NCBI GenBank assembly: GCA_048976805.1
Contig: JBHGUR010000013.1
Location: 1-20,387 of the forward strand
DNA from: Ectobacillus sp048976805
GTDB taxonomy: Bacteria > Bacillota > Bacilli > Bacillales > Bacillaceae_G
Direction: 5' to 3'
Length of the DNA: 20,387 bases
Of this stretch, positions 14,579 to 20,387 are shown piece after piece (the stretch's first letter is position 1; each line of letters begins with the position of its first letter). Below the pieces are notes generated by a model. It was not told where the DNA came from, made no database searches, and saw nothing but the letters and a program-made list of their open reading frames with translations. Both the position numbers and the translations under genes were made by a program.

Positions 14579-14950
14579 ATGACACACGCTCATATTACGG
14601 CCTGGGCCGTTGGGATTATTTTGTTTTTCGTTGCATATGCGATGTACGGAAACAAAAGCTCAAAAGCGAAAATGGTACATATGATTGCCCGTCTTATGTA
14701 TGTCGCAATTATCATAACCGGATTTTTGCTGTATCAATCTATTATGAAAACAGCAACAGGCGATATGCACATGTGGTATGGCATTAAGATGCTCATCGGC
14801 TTATGGGTAATCGGTGCGATGGAAATTGTGCTTATGCGCACAAACAAAGGGAAAAGCGCAAATGCGGGCTGGATTCAGTTTGTAATAGCCTTGCTTGTCG
14901 TTTTGTATCTTGGTTTGAAATTGCCTTTGGGCTTCGCTCCATTAGCGTAA
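14579..14950 (+). CDS. yisL: YisL/DUF1516-family small membrane protein
   Basis: A 123-aa protein with four predicted membrane helices near residues 5-22, 33-52, 65-85 and 97-116. The loops are short and basic (GNKSSKAK, RTNKGKSANAG), suggesting an inside-facing orientation for those turns. The N-terminus MTHAHITAWAVGIILF, the HMWYGIK segment and the length match the Bacillus YisL family of unknown function. GGAGG lies 10 nt upstream of the ATG. It stands alone between the yisK terminator and its own terminator. Position after yisK agrees with B. subtilis synteny, though wprA does not follow here. Confidence 0.88.
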   Translation: MTHAHITAWAVGIILFFVAYAMYGNKSSKAKMVHMIARLMYVAIIITGFLLYQSIMKTATGDMHMWYGIKMLIGLWVIGAMEIVLMRTNKGKSANAGWIQFVIALLVVLYLGLKLPLGFAPLA

Positions 14951-14981
14951 AAAAGAACTGCCGCCATGGCAGTTCTTTTTT
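14950..14981 (+). terminator. Rho-independent terminator of yisL
   Basis: GAACTGCC (14955-14962) pairs with GGCAGTTC (14968-14975), extended by flanking A and T runs, with a 5-nt loop and a TTTTTT tail. It begins at the end of the yisL stop codon, and a family B element is inserted just beyond the T-tract. Confidence 0.92.
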
Positions 14982-14988
14982 AAAAGAT

Positions 14989-15215
14989 GGCTGTGTTACA
15001 CGTTGTTGTTGATATATAAATCCTTTTAGAGGGGAAGAGTGCTCCCAGCCGTATATAATAACGGCCAGGGCCTAGTTTTGCCTCGCCCAAAGGAAAACCA
15101 GAGAGGGGAAGAGAGTGGGGGCTGCCGCCAGGTTCTATATAGCCGTGATGTGCAGGCCTACGTTATAAATCATGTGATTTTGACGTAAAAATCAACATTG
15201 GCCTTTAACAGAGCC
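14989..15215 (+). mobile_element. MITE-like element, family B, copy 1
   Basis: A 227-bp non-coding element. The left end is GGCTGTGTTACACGTTGTTG and the complement of the right end is GGCTCTGTTAAAGGCCAATG, each followed by TTGAT. It is flanked by a perfect 8-bp direct repeat TAAAAGAT (14981-14988 and 15216-15223), the mark of a transposition event. The interior (GAGTGCTCCCAGCCG ... CCAAAGGAAAACCAGAGAG ... TAGCCGTGATG) is unrelated to family A but is shared with 20179-20385 (inverted) and with 10862-11112 (decayed). Confidence 0.85.
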
Positions 15216-15220
15216 TAAAA

Positions 15221-15448
15221 GATAAGAAAGTATAACTTTTTTGACCCTATCACGGTGCGTTAGTCTGTGGCAGGGTTTTCTTATAGTTAAAGAAAGTATA
15301 AGATTTCAATCCAGATGAGCGTCTAGCTCCGAGCGCCGTCGGCTCAAGGCCGTAAGTGAATCGCCTCAGAAGGCAAAAAACGCCTTCTGTCAGCGCTTCT
15401 CTTACGCTTGTTGCCGATAGGCGGGCGCCCTGTGCTTTTCTTATGCCG
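15221..15448 (+). repeat. Long palindromic intergenic repeat, copy 2
   Basis: Nearly colinear with 10401-10623: same left end (AAGAAAGTATAACTTTTTTG), same GTGGCAGGGTTTTCTTATAG segment and the same long stem. The stem has CGTAAGTGAATCGC against GCGCTTCTCTTACG, with apex AGAAGGC...GCCTTCT. It ends GGCGGGCGCCCTGTGCTTTTC TTATGCCG, about 10 bp beyond the stop of the minus-strand YisN-like gene. Differences between the copies occur on both arms of the stem, which could be tested for compensation. Confidence 0.8.
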
Positions 15449-15458
15449 CGACAGCTTT

Positions 15459-16013
15459 TTATGGTGAAGATACCGTCAATGACCTTCCATCCGCTCTTGT
15501 AAATATAAACGTATCCTTAGTCATGCTGCAACCGCGAATGTAGTGGTGATGAAGGGAGCTAATTATATCCCCGTTATCGTATATAAGGAAGTTTACGCCT
15601 TGCCGCGGCGGTTTTGTTACTTGAAAGAATAAAAAATTATGGCAGTAAATCGAGTCGTATAAGGAATATTCCAGCTCCGCCAAAGCTGTTGTTAAGGTAG
15701 AAAAGGACGGATCTGACAGCTCTTTTATCCATTCTTCGTATACATATTGCAGTTTTTTGCGGACGCGTATTTTTTCGCCGTTTTGTATCGCATATATTTC
15801 ATTTTCAATTTTCAACATATCATTCTCGTAAAATCGGGCTGGCAGCCAGAGATTGTTGTAGAAAATTTCGAAATTATCTTCGGCTACCTCTGAAAGCAAA
15901 AAAGCTTCCTCACTTTCTTCATCGAAAAATACCCATTCTTCGTTAATGTATTCTACGTTTCCTACCGTGTGCGCGCGCGGTTGATTGCGCATGATATGAT
16001 AGCGGTTTGTCAT
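15459..16013 (-). CDS. yisN: YisN/DUF2777-like protein of unknown function
   Basis: A 184-aa acidic, probably cytosolic protein with no membrane segment. The N-terminal third (about 18-75) is rich in Glu and aromatic residues, with VEYINEEWVFFDEESEEAF. A basic stretch (GEKIRVRKKLQYVYEEWIKE) follows, and the C-terminal part includes LIYDNGDIISSLHHHYIRGC. A strong RBS, AAAGGAGGGG, sits 7 nt from the ATG. Its place beside and divergent from asnO matches yisN of B. subtilis from memory, and the family (DUF2777) is Bacillus-specific with no known function. The assignment rests largely on synteny and general resemblance. Confidence 0.65.
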   Translation of the reverse strand: MTNRYHIMRNQPRAHTVGNVEYINEEWVFFDEESEEAFLLSEVAEDNFEIFYNNLWLPARFYENDMLKIENEIYAIQNGEKIRVRKKLQYVYEEWIKELSDPSFSTLTTALAELEYSLYDSIYCHNFLFFQVTKPPRQGVNFLIYDNGDIISSLHHHYIRGCSMTKDTFIFTRADGRSLTVSSP

Positions 16014-16115
16014 CTAAGCCCCTCCTTTGTTGCCCTTTTTTGTTTTTGTTATAGACAGTTCCGCACAATTTTATAACAAACATAAAAAGTGAAAAGCACC
16101 TAATTTTTTTTTAGG

Positions 16116-16123
16116 CATACAAT
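16116..16123 (+). promoter_or_regulatory. Possible sigma-E -10 element of asnO
   Basis: CATACAAT matches the sigma-E -10 pattern cATACAnT about 54 nt before the asnO start. The expected ATA-containing -35 is not seen at the right distance, so the call is weak. B. subtilis asnO is known as a sigma-E-dependent sporulation gene. The inverted repeat CCTAA ttttttt TTAGG lies just upstream. Confidence 0.4.
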
Positions 16124-16176
16124 GAAAACAACTTGGGATGGTTGGGATTTCATTTCAAGAGAAAGGAATGATGTAT

Positions 16177-18024
16177 ATGTGCGGAATTACAGGGTGGGTT
16201 GATTATTTCCGCTCTTTACAAGGAGAAAGAGAAATTATCGGGAAGATGGCTGACACGCTTTCTAAGCGAGGCCCGGATGATACAAATGTATGGATGGCGA
16301 CACATGCCGCGTTCGGCCATAAGCGCCTTGTCGTTGTGGATCCCGAGGGCGGAAAGCAGCCGATGACAAGAATGAAATCAAATGCAGCCTTTACGATTTG
16401 TTATAACGGAGAATTGTATAATACGGAGGATTTGCGCAAAGAATTGCTGCAAAAAGGATATACATTCCAAGGGCATTCGGATACTGAGGTTTTGTTGACT
16501 TCCTATATGGAATGGAAGGAGCAATGTGTAGACTACTTAAACGGCATCTTTGCTTTTGCTGTGTGGGATAGCAGAGAGGAAAAATTATTTATTGCCCGTG
16601 ACAGATTAGGGGTAAAGCCGCTGTTTTATAAGGTGGAAGGAGCGGGGCTGCTATTTGGCTCAGAATTAAAAGCGATTTTAGCACACCCAAACGTTAAGGC
16701 GGAAGTCACGTATGAAGGCTTGTCAGAAGTATTTGGATTAGGGCCTTCACATTCTCCTGGGTACGGCGTATTTGCCGGTATCAAGGAATTGCGTCCGGGG
16801 CATGCTCTTTCATTTTCAAAGGATGGGTTAAAGATATGGCGCTATTGGAATGTCAAAAGCGCGCCGCATACGGATAGCTTTGATGAAACGGTGGAGAAAG
16901 TAGGCTTTTTACTAAAGGATGCCATTACAAGGCAGCTTGTATCGGACGTTCCGTTATGTACGTTTTTGTCCGGCGGCGTTGATTCAAGCGCGATTACAGC
17001 CTTTGCAGCACAGGCGTATGAACGGGAAGGAAAGGGGCGCCTTCATACGTATTCCATTGATTACGAAGATAACGATAAATTTTTTAAATCCAATGCGTTT
17101 CAGCCGAATTCAGACGGCCCTTGGATTGAGCTTATGTCCAATACGTTTCATACAATCCATCACCGCTGCGTGATTTCCAATGAGGACTTGGCGCGACATT
17201 TAACGGAGGCTGTCCTGGTAAGGGATTTGCCGGGGATGGCGGATATTGATTCCTCTTTACTATGGTTTTGTCGTGCAATTAAAAACGATTTTGTTGTAAG
17301 TCTTTCCGGGGAGTGCGCTGATGAAATTTTTGGCGGTTATCCATGGTTTCATCGCGAAGAAGATTTAAACTCTAGCAATTTTCCATGGATGCGTTCAACG
17401 GCGGCGCGTGAAAATTTGTTACAGAGAGAATGGAGAGAAAAGCTTAAGCTGCGTGATTATGTACAGCAGCGTTATGAAGAAACGGTGCAGGAAACTCCAG
17501 TGTTAGAAGGGGAAACGCCGCTTGAGGCAAAAAGGCGGCAACTGTTTTATTTAAATATGATTTGGTTTATGACGACGCTCTTAGAGCGCAAGGACCGGAT
17601 GAGCATGGGGGCCAGCCTTGAGGTGCGCGTGCCGTTTGCCGACCATCGTCTTGTCGAGTATGTATGGAACGTTCCGTGGGATATGAAAATGTACAATAAC
17701 CGGGAAAAAGGCTTGCTGCGCAAGGCGCTGGAGGGTGTGCTGCCTGAAGATGTATTGTATCGCAAAAAAAGCCCGTATCCGAAAACGCATAATCCGCATT
17801 ACACAAAAGCGGTAACAGAATGGGTAGCAGAGCTGCTAGAAGATAAAGAGTCTATGCTGCACGTTTTCTTTGACCGCAATCAGTTGAACCATTTAATTGC
17901 AACAGAAGGAAAAGGGTTTACGGTTCCGTGGTTTGGGCAATTAATGACAGGTCCGCAGCTGCTGGCGCATTTAGGGCAAATTCATGTATGGTTTAAAGAA
18001 TACAACATTTCTATTAAAGAGTAG
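16177..18024 (+). CDS. asnO: Asparagine synthetase (glutamine-hydrolysing), AsnO-type
   Basis: A 615-aa enzyme converting aspartate, glutamine and ATP to asparagine, glutamate, AMP and PPi. The true start is the ATG at 16177, because the class II amidotransferase needs Cys2 (MCGITGW) as nucleophile; the upstream in-frame ATG at 16138 would bury it. AAAGGA lies 9 nt before. Glutaminase-site residues are Arg50, the NGE motif (77-79) and Asp102. The synthetase domain has the PP-loop SGGVDSS at 265-271, then SGECADEIFGGYPWFH and later SMGASLEVRVPFADH. Length and position match B. subtilis AsnO (about 614 aa), the paralogue used in sporulation. It is divergent from the yisN-like gene and followed by a family A element. 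Confidence 0.96.
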   Translation: MCGITGWVDYFRSLQGEREIIGKMADTLSKRGPDDTNVWMATHAAFGHKRLVVVDPEGGKQPMTRMKSNAAFTICYNGELYNTEDLRKELLQKGYTFQGHSDTEVLLTSYMEWKEQCVDYLNGIFAFAVWDSREEKLFIARDRLGVKPLFYKVEGAGLLFGSELKAILAHPNVKAEVTYEGLSEVFGLGPSHSPGYGVFAGIKELRPGHALSFSKDGLKIWRYWNVKSAPHTDSFDETVEKVGFLLKDAITRQLVSDVPLCTFLSGGVDSSAITAFAAQAYEREGKGRLHTYSIDYEDNDKFFKSNAFQPNSDGPWIELMSNTFHTIHHRCVISNEDLARHLTEAVLVRDLPGMADIDSSLLWFCRAIKNDFVVSLSGECADEIFGGYPWFHREEDLNSSNFPWMRSTAARENLLQREWREKLKLRDYVQQRYEETVQETPVLEGETPLEAKRRQLFYLNMIWFMTTLLERKDRMSMGASLEVRVPFADHRLVEYVWNVPWDMKMYNNREKGLLRKALEGVLPEDVLYRKKSPYPKTHNPHYTKAVTEWVAELLEDKESMLHVFFDRNQLNHLIATEGKGFTVPWFGQLMTGPQLLAHLGQIHVWFKEYNISIKE

Positions 18025-18045
18025 CTCTTTGACTATTAAAATATA

Positions 18046-18203
18046 GGCTCTGTTAAACTTGATTGTTGATTTTCCACTACAGGCGGACGCTTTCCGTAGG
18101 CGGGGCCGAGCCGCTTCCCTCGCTGCACTCAGTCCAGGGTTTCGGCTATCCCGCTGGAGTCGCCGCCTTTCGTTCCAAATCAACATTAGCCTTTAACAGG
18201 GCC
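18046..18203 (-). mobile_element. MITE-like element, family A, copy 2
   Basis: A 158-bp copy of the element at 10229-10395 in opposite orientation, about nine-tenths alike by eye. Its ends are GGCTCTGTTAAACTTGATTG and, complemented, GGCCCTGTTAAAGGCTAATG. The perfect 8-bp repeat AAAATATA flanks it (18038-18045 and 18204-18211). It is short of copy 1 by a few small deletions in the core. It lies between the asnO stop and the terminator shared with glnK. Confidence 0.85.
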
Positions 18204-18217
18204 AAAATATAAAGAAT

Positions 18218-18262
18218 AAAAAAGAAGCTAACCGGCTCGATAGAGACGGTTAGCTTCTTTTT
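18218..18262. terminator. Bidirectional terminator between asnO and glnK
   Basis: AAAAAAGAAGCTAACC (18218-18233) pairs with GGTTAGCTTCTTTTT (18248-18262) across a 14-nt loop. A- and T-tracts on both sides let it serve convergent asnO and amtB-glnK. It directly abuts the glnK stop codon (complement of 18263-18265). Confidence 0.92.
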
Positions 18263-18628
18263 CTATCTCTCATCGTTTTGCAAGGCATCGCAGCCTTCTT
18301 CGCCTGTACGGATTTTAATGGCGTTTGCGATTTCGTAAATAAAAATCTTGCCATCTCCCGGCTTTCCGGTTTTTAAAACCCGTTTTGCCGTATTCACTAC
18401 GTCTTGCACCGGCACCTTGCAAACAACGATTTCTATTTTAATGCGTTCGTGCATATTAATCTTTCTTTTTATGCCTCTATACACTTCTGTAAATCCTTTC
18501 TGAAGGCCGCAACCTAACACGTTGGAAACGGTAATGCCGCTTACGCCGATTTTAGCCAATTCATCTTTTAATTCATCAAATTTTGCGGGACGGGTAATAA
18601 TTTCGATTTTAGTTAATGTATTGCTCAT
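18263..18628 (-). CDS. glnK: PII nitrogen regulatory protein GlnK (NrgB)
   Basis: A 121-aa PII protein that senses ATP/ADP and 2-oxoglutarate. It binds AmtB to gate ammonium uptake and, in Bacillus, interacts with TnrA. The T-loop region reads GCGLQKGFTEVYRGIKRK. Tyr50 is the conserved LYRG tyrosine, but the uridylylated tyrosine of enteric PII (RGAEY) is replaced by Arg55, so this protein should not be uridylylated, like B. subtilis GlnK. VLKTGKPGDGKIFIYEI (about 85-101) and IRTGEEG (about 106-112) are the nucleotide-binding and C-terminal signatures. AAGAAGGTGA precedes the ATG. It lies 15 bp after amtB and was surely co-transcribed with it. Confidence 0.96.
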   Translation of the reverse strand: MSNTLTKIEIITRPAKFDELKDELAKIGVSGITVSNVLGCGLQKGFTEVYRGIKRKINMHERIKIEIVVCKVPVQDVVNTAKRVLKTGKPGDGKIFIYEIANAIKIRTGEEGCDALQNDER

Positions 18629-18643
18629 ATCTTCACCTTCTTT

Positions 18644-19876
18644 CTATAAGCTTTCGTGGTACGCTTTTTCACCGTGCATCGTAATGTCAAGACCAAGAGC
18701 TTCTTCCTCTTCATTGGCGCGCACGGAAAGAAAGAGGCTGATTGCTTTAATAATGATAAATGTAGCGGCTGCAGCAAATGCATAGGTAGAGATGAGCGCA
18801 ATAAGCTGTTTTCCTAATAACGCGGCGTCTCCGTAGAACAAGCCATTGGCGCCTGCTTCGTTTACGGATTTTGAAGCAAACAATCCGGTTGCGATGCCGC
18901 CCCACGTTCCGCCGATGCCGTGGCAGCCGAACGCATCGAGCGCATCGTCGTAGCCAAATTTTCTTTTTAGAAAGAAAACAGCAAAGTAGCAGATGGCACC
19001 GCCAAGCAGGCCGATTGCAAGAGCGGCGAGGGGAGTAACAAAGCCGCATGCAGGAGTAATTGCGACAAGGCCTGAAACTGCACCGCTCACAGCACCGAGT
19101 ACTGTTGGTTTTTTGCTGATAATCCATTCGCATACAACCCAAGAAATGGAGGCCATAGCTGCTGCTGTATTTGTGTTAATAAAAGTGGTCAATGCTACAT
19201 CATTCAATGTTAGTGCGCTTCCGACGTTAAAACCGAACCAGCCGAACCACAGCAAGCCGGCACCTAGTACGGTAAAAGGTAAATGATGGGGAGTGGAAGT
19301 GTCCGCATCTTTTCGTTTTCCTAAATAAATAGCTAATACTAAGCCGGAAACTCCGGAAGTGATATGAACGACGTTGCCGCCGGCAAAATCAAGGGCTCCC
19401 AATTCGCGCAGCCAACCGCCAACGCCCCATACCCAATGCGCCACCGGATCGTACACAAACGTCGTCCAAAGAACCATGAAAATTAAGAAAGCAGAAAATC
19501 TCATCCGTTCAGCGAAAGCGCCGGAAATAAGCGCTGGTGTAAGGATAGCGAACATAAGCTGAAACATCATAAATAAGTTATGGGGGAGTGTGGCGCTGTA
19601 ATCGGTGTTCGGTTCAAAGGTTACATTTTTTAAACCGATCCAATCCAAGCTGCCGATAAGCCCGCTTGTGCTTGGGCCGAAAGATAAGGAATACCCAATG
19701 AGAATCCATTGAATGGAAACGATAGCCATCGCCGCGTAGCTGTGCATTGTGGTGCTCAGTACGTTTTTGCTTTTCACCATCCCTCCATAAAATAACGCAA
19801 GCCCAGGGGTCATTAACATGACCATTACCGTTGCTAAAAACAGAAAGACTGTATCGCCAATATTGATGCCTTCCAT
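18644..19876 (-). CDS. amtB: Ammonium transporter AmtB (NrgA)
   Basis: A 410-aa polytopic ammonium channel of the Amt/Rh family, with about eleven hydrophobic spans. It begins directly in membrane helix 1 (GDTVFLFLATVMVMLMTPG), with no cleaved signal peptide, as usual in Gram-positives. The signature DFAGGNVVHITSG gives Asp163 and the first pore His171. The second pore histidine is His319 in AFGCHGIGGTWGG, and Trp150 aligns with the periplasmic recruitment site. The C-terminal tail ends EEEEALGLDITMHGEKAYHE, the conserved GlnK-contacting segment. GGAGG lies about 9 nt before the ATG. Upstream are a sigma-A-like promoter and a perfect TnrA box, pointing to induction in nitrogen limitation. Confidence 0.97.
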   Translation of the reverse strand: MEGINIGDTVFLFLATVMVMLMTPGLALFYGGMVKSKNVLSTTMHSYAAMAIVSIQWILIGYSLSFGPSTSGLIGSLDWIGLKNVTFEPNTDYSATLPHNLFMMFQLMFAILTPALISGAFAERMRFSAFLIFMVLWTTFVYDPVAHWVWGVGGWLRELGALDFAGGNVVHITSGVSGLVLAIYLGKRKDADTSTPHHLPFTVLGAGLLWFGWFGFNVGSALTLNDVALTTFINTNTAAAMASISWVVCEWIISKKPTVLGAVSGAVSGLVAITPACGFVTPLAALAIGLLGGAICYFAVFFLKRKFGYDDALDAFGCHGIGGTWGGIATGLFASKSVNEAGANGLFYGDAALLGKQLIALISTYAFAAAATFIIIKAISLFLSVRANEEEEALGLDITMHGEKAYHESL

Positions 19877-19993
19877 TTTGTTATTCCTCCTTTTCTCATA
19901 GTGTTTTGAAGTTGGAGATATACAATGACATGAGTATTATAAGTAGTGGAAACCTTGTTGTTATTTTTTATTACATCATATGTTATGTTTAGT

Positions 19994-20022
19994 ATCATAT
20001 TCGATTTATTTAAAAATGGCAA
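19994..20022 (-). promoter_or_regulatory. Sigma-A-type promoter of amtB-glnK
   Basis: On the minus strand, TTGCCA (20017-20022) and TATGAT (19994-19999) are separated by exactly 17 nt. The start would be near 19987, leaving a leader of about 110 nt. A second possible -10, TACAAT (20029-20034), has a poorer -35 but puts the TnrA box nearer its usual place. Confidence 0.55.
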
Positions 20023-20073
20023 GGGGGTATTGTAAGAAAATTAGAAAAAAATTAAGGGTGGATTTTGAATTTG

Positions 20074-20090
20074 TGTTATAAAATGTAACA
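20074..20090 (-). promoter_or_regulatory. TnrA box upstream of amtB-glnK
   Basis: Read on the minus strand, TGTTACATTTTATAACA matches the TnrA/GlnR consensus TGTNANATTTTNTNACA at every fixed position. TnrA activates nrgAB in B. subtilis under nitrogen limitation. The centre (20082) lies about 200 bp before the amtB ATG, and about -60 or -95 from the two candidate start sites. Confidence 0.88.
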
Positions 20091-20178
20091 TTTAACTGTA
20101 TGTTTAAGGTGTTGTTTGAGAAAAGAATTTATAATGAATGCGGAGCAAAGAATCTAACATGGTGTTTTCTTTCTTCTA

Positions 20179-20385
20179 GGCTCTGTTAAAGAGCAATGTT
20201 GATTTTTATATCACGTACGTCTGTGCATTACGGCTATGCAGAACCAATCGCAGCCAGCACTCATGTTCTCTCTGGTTTTCCTTTGGACGAGGCCAAACTA
20301 GGCCCTGACCGTTACTGCACACGGCTGGGAGCACTCTCCCCCTCTAAAAAAGGGTTATATATCAACACTAACGTTTAACACAGCC
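20179..20385 (-). mobile_element. MITE-like element, family B, copy 2
   Basis: A 207-bp copy, inverted relative to 14989-15215. The left end is GGCTCTGTTAAAGAGCAATG and the complement of the right end is GGCTGTGTTAAACGTTAGTG. The shared interior (complement GAGTGCTCCCAGCCG, CCAAAGGAAAACCAGAGAG, ATAGCCGTAATGCACAG) is clear. The left flank is TTCTTCTA; the two bases visible after the right end (TT) agree with an 8-bp duplication but the window stops there. It lies about 90 bp beyond the TnrA box. Confidence 0.82.
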
Positions 20386-20387
20386 TT

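Noticed and set aside
19834..20022. 62-aa minus-strand frame covering the amtB leader
   Set aside because: It overlaps the amtB start in another frame and spans the promoter region, with no suitable RBS.

Overview
This window looks like a chromosomal segment of an endospore-forming member of the Bacillaceae. The G+C is in the mid-40s by eye. From memory, the gene order is nearly that of the Bacillus subtilis yhjE-sipV / addBA / yisB / gerPABCDEF / yisI / yisK / yisL / yisN / asnO neighbourhood, with amtB-glnK (nrgAB) attached at the right end. I cannot name a species.

Layout: 1-250 holds a palindrome resembling an IS200/IS605-type end and a bidirectional terminator. 251-880 (-) is an unrecognised 209-aa protein, followed by a 470-bp divergent spacer. 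1352-2564 (+) encodes a TVP38/DedA-like membrane protein and a type I signal peptidase. 2629-10202 (+) encodes AddB, AddA (overlapping by ATGA) and a small HNH-type protein, ending in a terminator that contains the last stop codon. 10616-12993 (-) is the six-gene gerP spore-coat/germination operon behind a good sigma-K-type promoter. 13115-13267 (-) is a 50-aa Spo0E-type phosphatase gene (YisI-like). 13534-14436 (+) is the FAH-fold enzyme YisK behind a sigma-H-like promoter. 14579-14950 (+) is the membrane protein YisL, 15459-16013 (-) a YisN/DUF2777-like protein, and 16177-18024 (+) the asparagine synthetase AsnO. 18263-19876 (-) is amtB-glnK, with a perfect TnrA-box match upstream.

Functional themes are recombinational repair (AddAB), sporulation and germination (GerP, Spo0E-type phosphatase, sporulation-type AsnO), and nitrogen assimilation (AsnO, AmtB, GlnK). 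Compared with the remembered B. subtilis order, sbcD-sbcC, yisJ and wprA are missing.

The most unusual content is between the genes. Two families of roughly 160-230 bp non-coding elements (A, two copies; B, two intact and one decayed copy) share terminal inverted repeats beginning GGCTCTGTTAAA but have unrelated interiors. Exact 8-bp direct repeats flank two copies, so these are MITE-like elements mobilised in trans. A third family of long palindromic repeats (two clear copies) directly follows an element in both cases and ends at the stop codon of a minus-strand gene. Repeat-derived sequence also separates gerPE from gerPF and probably gerPB from gerPC. I found no CRISPR array, tRNA, rRNA, phage or defence system, and no convincing new protein system.
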